A stretch of DNA of 5,244 bases from Marinilabiliaceae bacterium UBA5213 (GCA_002412555.1 DHVH01000055.1:1-5244); one strand, 5' to 3'. Shown: positions 1 through 5,244, numbered from the stretch's first letter. Program-made: numbers and translations. The notes: a model not told the origin generated them from the letters alone.

Positions 1-1908
1 GCCAGAGATTTGGCTGCTTCATTGCAACTCACCCATCCTGAAGTGAAGGTCAACTGGCCTTCAGTGGACGCCTTCAAGACCGACAACAACAGCTACCCCG
101 TAAAAGTGACCGTTGAGAATCAAGAGGCTTGTCCCCGATACAGCGGCGTCACCATCAGCGGCATTACCGTTAAGGAGTCGCCCGACTGGCTGAAAAACAA
201 ACTGCGGAGCATTGGGATGTCCCCCATCAACAATGTAGTGGACATCACCAATTTTGTACTACACGAATGCGGCCAGCCCCTGCATGCCTTTGATGGCGAT
301 CAGATAGTCGGTAACCATGTGGTGGTTAAAACCCAGACGGCAGGCACCAAATTCATCACCCTCGACGAAAAGCAACGGGAGCTGCATGCCGATGACCTGA
401 TGATCTGCAATGAGCAAGAAGGTATGTGCATCGCCGGCGTGTTTGGCGGTATTAAAAGCGGGGTGACCGAAAAAACCACCAAATTATTTTTAGAAAGCGC
501 CTGTTTCAATCCGGTTTATGTCCGACAAACATCGCGCAGACACATCCTCTTTACAGATGCCTCCTTCCGCTTTGAACGGGGCACTGATCCCAATATGACC
601 ATCTATGCCCTCAAAAGAGCGGCCCTTCTGATCAAAGAATTGGCCGGTGGTGACATATCGAGTGACCTAGTGGATGTCTATCCCCAGCCGGTTGGTGATT
701 TTGAAATAGACCTTTTGTGGAAAAACATACAACGCCTCATTGGCAAGGAACTTGAACAGGGTTTGATTAAGAAAATATTGCAAGCATTGGATATTCGCAT
801 TCTGAATGAAAACGCTGAGGGCTTAAAAGTTGCCGTACCGCCTTACCGTGTTGATGTGCAGCGCGAAGCCGATGTGATCGAAGAAATCCTTCGGGTATAC
901 GGCTTTAATAATGTGGAGATGGCGACCAAGGTCAATTCCACCATTGTCTATTCACCCCGTCCCGATCAACACCAGCTGCGGAATATTATTGCTGAACAAT
1001 TGCTGGGTGCCGGATTTCAGGAGATCATGTGTAATTCACTGACCAAGGCTTCCTATTATGAGACGTCCACCCAATTTCCGGCTGCGCAGACCGTTGAATT
1101 GGCTAACCCCTTGAGCAGCGACCTGAATGGCATGCGGCAAACCTTGTTGTTTGGGGGACTGGAATCCATTCGCCACAATCGCAATCGGCAGCATCCCGAC
1201 TTGAAATTATTTGAGATGGGCAATAGCTATATGCTGAAAGAAGGAGCTGATAAATCGGTGCAAAAAAGCTATAAGGAAGAGCAGAGATTGGCATTGTTCA
1301 TGACAGGCACCAAAGTGCCTGCCAATTGGAACTCACCCGCTCAAAAGGTGTCGTTTGCCGACATCAAAACCCATGCTGAAAACATCTTAAAGCGACTGGG
1401 CATCACGCCAAATCAGTGGCAAACAAAAGGATTGGAAGCCGATTTATTAAAAGAAGGACTCCAATATTCAGTCGCCAATAACCTGATAATGACCGTTGGG
1501 ATGGTCAACACCCAACTGCTCAAACAATTTGACATAGACGAAGCAATATTATTCGCCGAAATGAACTGGGATGCACTGGTGAAAATTGCATCCCGACAAG
1601 AAGTGCTCTACACTGAGCTGTCGCGTTTCCCCGAAGTAAAAAGGGATTTGGCACTGTTGCTTGATAAGGAGGTTCAGTTCTCAGCCGTAGAAGCCATCGC
1701 ACGTAAAACGGAAAAGAAATTGCTCAAAAGCATCTCTTTATTTGATGTGTACGAAGGTGAAAAGCTGGGTGCCGACAAAAAATCCTATGCCATCACTTTT
1801 GTCCTCGAAGACACCACCAAAACACTAACCGACAAGCAAATTGACAAAATCATGCAAAGTCTCACCGCTGCCTTTGAGCGTGAGTTAGGAGCCAAACTGA
1901 GAGGATAA
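1..1908 (+). CDS. pheT: Phenylalanyl-tRNA synthetase beta subunit, C-terminal 635 codons (5' end outside window)
   Basis: The beta chain of the cytoplasmic alpha2-beta2 enzyme that charges tRNA-Phe; it carries editing and tRNA-binding functions, while the alpha chain holds the catalytic site. The frame is open from base 1, so the TTG at 10 is not the true start. Counting residues from base 10, a B3/B4 editing region spans about 35-225. It contains QPLHAFD (H92), LESA (E162) and TDASFRFERG (T182-A184). These match E. coli editing residues H265, E334 and A356 with a steady offset of 172-173, so about 170 N-terminal residues (the OB-fold tRNA-binding part) are missing and the full protein would be near 804, normal for the family. 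B5 follows (about 233-303, VPPYRVDVQREADVIEEI with its acidic Mg-site cluster), then the catalytic-like core (about 315-525) and the C-terminal anticodon-binding FDX-ACB domain (about 538-632, RFPEVKRDLALLLD). The reading frame is intact, and a terminator follows 21 nt after the TAA. The family identification is secure. Confidence 0.97.
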   Translation, partial: ARDLAASLQLTHPEVKVNWPSVDAFKTDNNSYPVKVTVENQEACPRYSGVTISGITVKESPDWLKNKLRSIGMSPINNVVDITNFVLHECGQPLHAFDGDQIVGNHVVVKTQTAGTKFITLDEKQRELHADDLMICNEQEGMCIAGVFGGIKSGVTEKTTKLFLESACFNPVYVRQTSRRHILFTDASFRFERGTDPNMTIYALKRAALLIKELAGGDISSDLVDVYPQPVGDFEIDLLWKNIQRLIGKELEQGLIKKILQALDIRILNENAEGLKVAVPPYRVDVQREADVIEEILRVYGFNNVEMATKVNSTIVYSPRPDQHQLRNIIAEQLLGAGFQEIMCNSLTKASYYETSTQFPAAQTVELANPLSSDLNGMRQTLLFGGLESIRHNRNRQHPDLKLFEMGNSYMLKEGADKSVQKSYKEEQRLALFMTGTKVPANWNSPAQKVSFADIKTHAENILKRLGITPNQWQTKGLEADLLKEGLQYSVANNLIMTVGMVNTQLLKQFDIDEAILFAEMNWDALVKIASRQEVLYTELSRFPEVKRDLALLLDKEVQFSAVEAIARKTEKKLLKSISLFDVYEGEKLGADKKSYAITFVLEDTTKTLTDKQIDKIMQSLTAAFERELGAKLRG

Positions 1909-1929
1909 GCTTCAAACAACCATCCAACC

Positions 1930-1968
1930 AAAATCCCGGTCAGTCTGCAAAGACTGACCGGGATTTTT
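1930..1968 (+). terminator. Intrinsic terminator of pheT, possibly bidirectional
   Basis: A perfect 17-bp stem (1930-1946 with 1951-1967) closes on a GCAA tetraloop of the stable GNRA class, and its 3' arm ends in a TTTTT run (1964-1968). It starts 21 nt after the pheT stop. The left arm begins with an A-run, so on the minus strand the stem is followed by TTTT; it could also stop transcripts from the convergent exbB-exbD-tonB operon, although those would have to run more than 800 nt to reach it. Confidence 0.93.
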
Positions 1969-1977
1969 GCTTAAATA

Positions 1978-2088
1978 AGAAATGGGACCACCTCGTTTGG
2001 CGCATCCCATTTCTAACCTTAACCCTAACCCAAAATTATGAAAAACCTAATTCTATCTATTAAACAAATAAAAATCTTTTTGGTTTAA
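1978..2088 (+). promoter_or_regulatory. Leader-like module 1: hairpin, ACCCTAACCC, 16-codon ORF
   Basis: A 10-bp perfect stem (AGAAATGGGA 1978-1987 with TCCCATTTCT 2005-2014) encloses a 17-nt loop. The pyrimidine-rich tract ACCCTAACCC follows (2022-2031), and 6 nt later an ATG (2038) opens a 16-codon ORF, MKNLILSIKQIKIFLV, ending at 2088. No Shine-Dalgarno motif is present. The layout resembles a structured 5' leader with a start codon, but no full-length gene follows. It could be an attenuator with a leader peptide, a 5' remnant of a decayed gene, or a repeat. I do not recognise it as a named RNA family. The hairpin and tract are plain in the sequence; translation is conjecture. Confidence 0.4.
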
Positions 2089-2238
2089 AAAGAGAGGCGA
2101 AAAACACCTCTCTTTTCACTTTTTACCCTAACCCTAATCCTTATGAGAACTTTACACCATTGTCAAGTGTGTTTGTCAAATTCTTATGCAAGTTTATCAA
2201 AAAGCCTTGAGACTACAATGATCTTTAACTCTTTTTAA
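2088..2238 (+). promoter_or_regulatory. Leader-like module 2: hairpin, ACCCTAACCCTAA, 31-codon ORF
   Basis: This repeats the plan of the preceding module. A 10-bp stem (AAAAGAGAGG 2088-2097 with CCTCTCTTTT 2107-2116) has a 9-nt loop. ACCCTAACCCTAA follows (2125-2137), and an ATG at 2143 opens a 31-codon ORF beginning MRTLHHCQVC and ending in TAA at 2236-2238. The stem's 5' edge coincides with the last base of the preceding short ORF's stop codon, and the two ATGs are 105 nt apart. The A-run/T-run flanks make this hairpin terminator-like on both strands, so an alternative reading is simply a second, weaker terminator. The short ORF has no recognisable homology and composition gives no support for coding. 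Confidence 0.38.
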
Positions 2239-2510
2239 CCAGAAAAACATTGACTTTTTAAAATAATTTTCGAAACCCTTACCCCTCCTATGCTTCCAAA
2301 ATTGAAATATTATGTTCGTTTGTTTGATTCTAAAAAATTGTAAACAGAATCTTAAATCAATCTAATCTACATCTAACTTCACATAAAATTTACGTCGCAA
2401 AACGCATCTTATTAGTGACTAAAATCACGTTTTAGAGTATATTTCTTAGCAAATATAAACACACCTTTTACTGCTTGCAAGTATGGTTTTGGGCTTAACA
2501 AATTATTAAC
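2239..2510. other. AT-rich gene-free spacer
   Basis: About 270 bases of AT-rich DNA without a plausible ORF, tRNA or strong hairpin on either strand. Two weak matches to the Bacteroidota -7 box TAnnTTTG occur: TATGTTCG at 2311 on the plus strand (one mismatch) and TATATTTG on the minus strand (2450-2457). Neither has a convincing TTTG at the right distance and neither points to a gene, so I do not call them promoters. Confidence 0.5.
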
Positions 2511-2557
2511 AGGAAGGGAGGAGAAGGGTTGGGAAGGGAAGGGTTGTGAAGGGTTGA
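2511..2557 (+). repeat. G-run tract, predicted G-quadruplex (GAAGGGTT repeats)
   Basis: The plus strand carries six GGG runs, at 2516, 2526, 2531, 2536, 2541 and 2551. The four from 2526 to 2543 are separated by 2-nt spacers each, an ideal quadruplex pattern. Read as repeats, GAAGGGTT occurs at 2523-2530, 2538-2545 and 2548-2555. The complementary pyrimidine strand (AACCCTTC units) forms the distal tail of the repeat element whose core lies at 2702-2790. Folding is a prediction from the pattern only. Confidence 0.7.
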
Positions 2558-2560
2558 TAT

Positions 2561-2699
2561 GTAGCGTAGCGAAATCCCGCGGAGCGGGAGGGTGGGAGTT
2601 ATAGCGTCGAGCGGCGAAGTGAAACAGGAGTTGTAACGAAGTGAAATACCGAGTCGAAGTCCCGCGAAGCGGGAACGGTACCCACGATGCGGGATAAGA
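2561..2699 (-). repeat. GC-rich palindromic part of intergenic repeat, copy A tail
   Basis: This stretch is noticeably more GC-rich than the DNA on either side. CGAAATCCCGCGGAGCGGGA (2570-2589) and CGAAGTCCCGCGAAGCGGGA (2655-2674) agree at 18 of 20 bases, and each folds into a 6-bp TCCCGC/GCGGGA stem with a 3-nt loop. CGAAGTGAAA occurs twice exactly (2615-2624 and 2637-2646). Read on the minus strand, the segment at 2630-2613, CTCCTGTTTCACTTCGCC, matches 16 of 18 bases of the tail at 5094-5111, tying this region to the second repeat copy. A minus-strand frame runs through here without stops, but it is low-complexity and not convincing as a gene. It resembles REP-like intergenic palindromes. 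Confidence 0.7.
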
Positions 2700-2701
2700 T
2701 C

Positions 2702-2790
2702 GGTTGATTGTTATTGTTTTACCAAGAATCTGTGCACTAATTAGAATTCGTTTAATTGACTCCGTCGATCTTCGATTAGATGACAAAAAA
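2702..2790 (-). repeat. Dispersed intergenic repeat core, copy A
   Basis: Read on the minus strand it starts TTTTTTGTCATCTAAT directly after the tonB stop codon and ends in CAATCAACC. It aligns with the plus-strand segment 5015-5094: 14 of 16 bases match at the start, AATTAAA(A)CGAATT is shared, and the final 28 bases from ATTCTTG match at 24. Copy A carries roughly 10 extra bases in the middle. It therefore lies inverted relative to the copy on the other side of the operon. It does not disturb TonB, whose last strand (TITYHFVLN) looks complete. No transposase or obvious target duplication is visible. Confidence 0.75.
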
Positions 2791-3708
2791 TTAATTCAGC
2801 ACAAAATGGTAAGTAATGGTTCCCTTTTGGTAAGCTGGCGCATTGGCATCCGGATTAAAACGTGCCCTTAAGGCTGCTTTCCGGGCCTCGTTCCACAAAT
2901 AAGAATTCTGGGTGGTAGAGCCTCTTAAAATAGGTTGTGCGTTCGTTACCACGCCTGTCTTGTCAACAGTGATCTCCACCACAACAATACCTTCCTCCTG
3001 GATATTATAGGCAGGTGGAGGCAATGAACCGGAGAGACTTCGGCCCGATAAATTGAAGGAATTGCCTGAAGCGCCTCGGCCTGTTCCAGTGCGACTACTA
3101 GAATTAGGATCACCGGTCAGCGCACCCTGTGAACCGCTACCTGCGGTTTCTCCGGCCGACTGAGAAGTCGAGCCTGTATTGCTAAAAGCGCCACTCACTG
3201 CATTTCGGGCAGCAGCGGCCTGCCGCTCCTGCTCTTCACGCTTGCGACGTTCTTCTTCTAGTTGACGTTGGCGCTCCAATTCTTGCTGACGGACACGCTC
3301 CTCCTCAATTCTTCGCTGGCGATCGACTTCGGCCTGACGTTGACGTTGTTCTTCGATGCGTTTTTGTTCTGCTTCCTTACGTGCCTTCTCTTCAGCAGAA
3401 ACGGCAGGAGCTTCCTCCACATTCTGCGTCATCAATTGTTCTCGCGCTGGCCGGGGGGTAGAAGCAGGTGGCGGCGTAGTAGGTGTGGGACGAGCAGGTG
3501 TTGGGGGCGTTGGCTGAGCAACAGGCGCACTGCGCGCAGGAACAGCAGGTCCCATGCCAGTTGGCGAGTCACCCAGGGCAACAATAACACCTTCCTCCTC
3601 CTGGGGAATGCTGCTCAAGCCCAAAATCATGAGCAATAACAACAGTACCACATGAAAAACAGTTGTACCAATTACCCCATACGTCTTATCGCTGCGCTTT
3701 TCTTCCAT
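2791..3708 (-). CDS. tonB: TonB/TolA-like energy transducer
   Basis: A 305-residue periplasm-spanning protein anchored in the inner membrane, expected to pass ExbB-ExbD energy to outer-membrane TonB-dependent (SusC-type) receptors. Residues 12-34 form the single membrane helix (GTTVFHVVLLLLLMILGL). It has T15-x3-H19 where E. coli TonB has its essential S16-x3-H20. A Pro-rich stretch follows (about 55-88, TPPTPARPTPTTPPP), then about 60 highly charged residues (104-165, rich in E, R and Q) predicted as a long TolA-like helix, then a Gly/Ser/Thr linker (170-228). The C-terminal TonB fold occupies about 230-305 (EEGIVVVEITVDKTGVVTN ... WNEARKAALRARFNP ... TITYHFVL). The usual YP motif before the domain reads YN (Y234-N235). 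Its ATG follows the exbD stop by one base (TGA-T-ATG), implying translational coupling. The mix of TonB and TolA traits leaves open a Tol-type envelope role, so the symbol is provisional. Confidence 0.85.
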   Translation of the reverse strand: MEEKRSDKTYGVIGTTVFHVVLLLLLMILGLSSIPQEEEGVIVALGDSPTGMGPAVPARSAPVAQPTPPTPARPTPTTPPPASTPRPAREQLMTQNVEEAPAVSAEEKARKEAEQKRIEEQRQRQAEVDRQRRIEEERVRQQELERQRQLEEERRKREEQERQAAAARNAVSGAFSNTGSTSQSAGETAGSGSQGALTGDPNSSSRTGTGRGASGNSFNLSGRSLSGSLPPPAYNIQEEGIVVVEITVDKTGVVTNAQPILRGSTTQNSYLWNEARKAALRARFNPDANAPAYQKGTITYHFVLN

Positions 3709-3709
3709 A

Positions 3710-4102
3710 TCACCTTGCTCTGGTAGCCAGAATCATTTTATAATTATTGTTCTTGGCAATATTCATTACTTTTACTACTTCTTTCATAGGCACATTTTCA
3801 TCCACGTGTAATGAAATATACACATCCGTTTCATTGCCTATCTGCTGACGCAAGGCCGACTCAATCTGATTAAAACTGACCCTACGTGACTCCACATAAT
3901 AGTTGAGTTCACGGGTTATAGAGACAGTCGTGAGTGGCTTGGCAGCGGCCTGCTGCTGACTTTGCGGCAACAAAAGCTTGATGGCATTGGGATTGACCAA
4001 TGTTGAAGTAATCATAAAAAAGATAAGCAACAAAAACACTATATCAGTCATGGACGACATGCTGAAAGTAGGGTTGATTTTACTTCGAGATTTTAATGCC
4101 AT
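3710..4102 (-). CDS. exbD: ExbD/TolR family biopolymer transport protein
   Basis: The second component of the proton-driven inner-membrane motor, 130 residues (E. coli ExbD is 141). A short cytoplasmic N-terminus precedes one membrane helix at about 20-37, SMTDIVFLLLIFFMITSTL. It contains D20, placed like the protonatable Asp25 of E. coli ExbD that is essential for proton use. The rest (about 45-130) is the periplasmic domain, with a Gln/Ala-rich stretch after the helix (QSQQQAAAK) and the usual ending in which VPMKEVVKVMNIAKNNNYKMILAT forms the final helix and strand. The start ATG lies 11 nt downstream of exbB, preceded by an A-rich AACAAAGAACA instead of a Shine-Dalgarno sequence, as usual for Bacteroidota. 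It is co-transcribed with both neighbours. ExbD and TolR are not separable by sequence here; ExbD is the better guess because of the TonB-type domain next door. Confidence 0.93.
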   Translation of the reverse strand: MALKSRSKINPTFSMSSMTDIVFLLLIFFMITSTLVNPNAIKLLLPQSQQQAAAKPLTTVSITRELNYYVESRRVSFNQIESALRQQIGNETDVYISLHVDENVPMKEVVKVMNIAKNNNYKMILATRAR

Positions 4103-4113
4103 TGTTCTTTGTT

Positions 4114-4812
4114 TTAGCGGGCCGGTTCGTTCAAAATATCCATAAACTCCATGGTGCGTGCTTCCATTTTAAAGACGACTTTTTCGACGCGTGCCACCAG
4201 AAAATTATAGGCAAAATAGGCAATAATACCCACAATAAGTCCTGTTACCGTAGTCACCAAAGCCGTATAAATACCGCCTGCCAGTTGATCTACCATAATA
4301 TTATTACCGGCATTGGACATTTCCCAAAACGATTTAATCATACCAATTACTGTACCAAGAAATCCAATCATGGGCGCCCCTCCGGCTACAGTAGCTAAAG
4401 TGGGCAGACCCTTTTCCATACGGGAGACTTCCAGGTTACCCACATTTTCAATGGCCGTGCTCACATCACTTAAGGGACGGCCAATACGGGAAACCCCCTT
4501 TTCGATCATGCGTGAGATGGGATGATTATTGGAGCGACACAGCGCCAAGGCCGAGTCAATTTTACCATCATGGATATAATCCTTAATGCGATTCATAAAG
4601 GTCGTATCCTCTATTGAGGCCCTCTTAAGCGCAAAATAGCGCTCCACAAAAATATAAACGGCAACAATAGACAAGAAAGCAAGCGGAACCATAATCCATC
4701 CCCCCTTCAGCATCAACTCAATTAGATTTATACTTTGCTCTACCGCTTCTCCACCTTCCATATCTGCATCCAGAGCTTGTCCGGCTGCCTGTATCATCAA
4801 AAAAGGATTCAT
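4114..4812 (-). CDS. exbB: ExbB/TolQ/MotA family proton channel protein
   Basis: The first gene of the operon, 232 residues. It forms the oligomeric inner-membrane channel that houses ExbD helices and couples proton flow to TonB movement. TM1 lies at about 39-57 (WIMVPLAFLSIVAVYIFVER), after an extra acidic N-terminal stretch. A long cytoplasmic loop (58-136) follows, then TM2 at about 138-160 (ATVAGGAPMIGFLGTVIGMI) and TM3 at about 178-204 (GGIYTALVTTVTGLIVGI). Conserved channel threonines are present: T154 in FLGTV (E. coli T148) and T188 (E. coli T181). The position of E. coli Glu176 is occupied by T183, so that acidic residue is absent. The ATG at 4812 gives the usual N-terminus; a promoter candidate lies 75-106 nt upstream. 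ExbB and TolQ are hard to distinguish; the neighbouring TonB-like gene favours ExbB. Confidence 0.94.
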   Translation of the reverse strand: MNPFLMIQAAGQALDADMEGGEAVEQSINLIELMLKGGWIMVPLAFLSIVAVYIFVERYFALKRASIEDTTFMNRIKDYIHDGKIDSALALCRSNNHPISRMIEKGVSRIGRPLSDVSTAIENVGNLEVSRMEKGLPTLATVAGGAPMIGFLGTVIGMIKSFWEMSNAGNNIMVDQLAGGIYTALVTTVTGLIVGIIAYFAYNFLVARVEKVVFKMEARTMEFMDILNEPAR

Positions 4813-4886
4813 AATCGACTTTTATTTTGGTTATTTTATAATGTGCTAAATTAAAAAAAATGCATGACCAATTACAACACTTCCCA

Positions 4887-4918
4887 CAAATTATATCTCA
4901 ACGCAAACTCCATACAAA
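4887..4918 (-). promoter_or_regulatory. Bacteroidota-type promoter of exbB-exbD-tonB
   Basis: On the minus strand TTTG (4918-4915) is followed by a 19-nt spacer and TATAATTTG (4895-4887). This fits the Bacteroidota primary-sigma consensus TTTG then TAnnTTTG, except for one extra base inside the -7 element. Transcription would start near 4880, giving a 5' leader of about 70 nt before the exbB ATG. It is the only good match found between the operon and the right-hand repeats. Confidence 0.55.
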
Positions 4919-4983
4919 TACCATTCCGAAAATCCCCCCAACTTTGCTGGCGCGATAGTATAGCATGTACCGGAGAAAAAATA

Positions 4984-5023
4984 TTTTGTCCACAGATGAC
5001 ACAGATGAGCACAGATTTTTGTC
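4984..5023 (+). repeat. CACAGAT triple repeat between 7-bp direct repeats
   Basis: CACAGAT occurs at 4991, 5000 and 5010, a spacing of 9 and 10 bases. The cluster is bracketed by two identical TTTTGTC heptamers (4984-4990 and 5017-5023), the second being the beginning of the repeat core. CACAGAT-rich intergenic segments recur in many bacterial genomes in my recollection; no function is known to me. The segment lies outside the predicted exbB promoter. Confidence 0.6.
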
Positions 5024-5111
5024 ACCTAATTAACGCTAATTAAAACGAATTTTTATAGGTCACAGGATTCTTGATAAACCAATAACTACCAACCTCCTGT
5101 CTCCCTTCGCC
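5015..5111 (+). repeat. Dispersed intergenic repeat core, copy B, with start of tail
   Basis: ATTTTTGTCACCTAAT opens the copy, and AATTAAAACGAATT, CACAGGATTCTTGATAAACC and AATAACTACCAACC follow. The core, to 5094, aligns with the minus-strand reading of 2790-2702. Immediately after it, CTCCTGTCTCCCTTCGCC (5094-5111) matches the copy A tail block at 2630-2613 in 16 of 18 bases. Copy A has about 70 additional bases, the GC palindromes, between core and block. The repeat thus has at least two conserved segments in the same order and strand, which argues against chance similarity. No ORF crosses it. Confidence 0.75.
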
Positions 5112-5244
5112 CTCTTGACCTCTTCACCTATCTACCTAATAACCTCTTAACCTATTGACCTAATAACCTCTTGACCTATTGACCTATTCACCTCTTGACC
5201 TATTGACCTATTGACCTATTGACCTATTGACCTAACAACCTATT
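5112..5244 (+). repeat. 8-bp tandem array, unit CT(A/C)TTGAC, continuing past the window
   Basis: Sixteen complete 8-bp units and a partial seventeenth run in perfect register from 5112 to the right edge. CTATTGAC is commonest, with CTCTTGAC, CTATTCAC, CTAATAAC, CTCTTAAC, CTATCTAC and CTAACAAC as variants. The most uniform stretch is the four identical units at 5200-5231. Because the unit is not a multiple of three and holds TGA, every forward frame is stopped regularly, so it is non-coding. It forms the distal tail of repeat copy B and probably varies in length by slippage. Confidence 0.9.

Noticed and set aside
10..12. TTG at 10 as the start of pheT
   Set aside because: The frame is open to base 1 and the family alignment shows about 170 residues missing, so the gene enters from outside the window.
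2019..2137. Telomere-like CCCTAA repeats
   Set aside because: Only two or three units occur at each of two places, each just upstream of an ATG and next to a hairpin, in a clearly bacterial context.
2450..2481. A minus-strand promoter, TATATTTG with CTTG 20 nt upstream
   Set aside because: The upstream box is imperfect, AT-rich DNA yields such matches often, and no gene lies downstream on that strand.
2412..2786. A 124-codon minus-strand open frame downstream of tonB
   Set aside because: It would start at TTG, lies wholly over the repeat core, palindromes and G-run tract, and its predicted protein is low-complexity with no recognisable domain; it is an accident of repeats.
3262..3639. A 125-codon plus-strand open frame opposite tonB
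   Set aside because: It is the antisense of the charged helix and Pro-rich codons of tonB, a common artefact of such biased sequence; the minus-strand reading has clear family features.
4096..4525. Plus-strand open frames of 100 and 70 codons opposite exbB
   Set aside because: They are antisense shadows of the well-supported exbB gene and show no domain-like sequence.
5112..5244. CRISPR array
   Set aside because: The 8-bp units are directly adjacent with no spacers, so this is a simple tandem repeat.

Overview
The window looks like a piece of a Bacteroidota chromosome, probably from the Chitinophagaceae/Sphingobacteriales side, though that finer placement is inference. The evidence is an ExbB-ExbD-TonB/TolA-like cluster with Bacteroidota-style sequences, start codons preceded by A-rich tracts instead of Shine-Dalgarno motifs, a Bacteroidota-type promoter (TTTG, 19-nt spacer, TATAATTTG) ahead of the operon, and AT-rich intergenic DNA with low-complexity repeats. 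No plasmid, phage or transposase gene is visible.

Layout. Positions 1-1908 (+) hold the 3' part of pheT, the phenylalanyl-tRNA synthetase beta chain, cut by the left window edge. A very strong intrinsic terminator follows at 1930-1968. Positions 1969-2790 are about 820 bases without a convincing gene. They contain two tandem modules built the same way (hairpin, ACCCTAACCC, ATG, short ORF; 1978-2238), then AT-rich DNA with nothing recognisable, then a G-run tract with quadruplex potential (2511-2557), GC-rich palindromes (2561-2699) and a conserved intergenic repeat core (2702-2790). Positions 2791-4812 (-) are a compact three-gene operon, exbB-exbD-tonB, transcribed right to left. Positions 4813-5244 hold its probable promoter, a CACAGAT cluster, a second copy of the same repeat core in opposite orientation (5015-5111), and an 8-bp tandem array that runs off the right edge.

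How the parts work together. PheT is translation housekeeping and is independent of the rest. ExbB and ExbD would form the inner-membrane proton channel, and the third protein, with a TolA-like helix and a TonB-type C-terminal domain, would carry the energy across the periplasm to outer-membrane partners.

The main unexplained observation is that the two intergenic regions flanking the operon carry related, inverted copies of one repeat element. Each copy has an AT-rich core of about 80 bp, followed on the same side by a pyrimidine-rich tail that shares an 18-nt block but has expanded into different low-complexity repeats in each copy.
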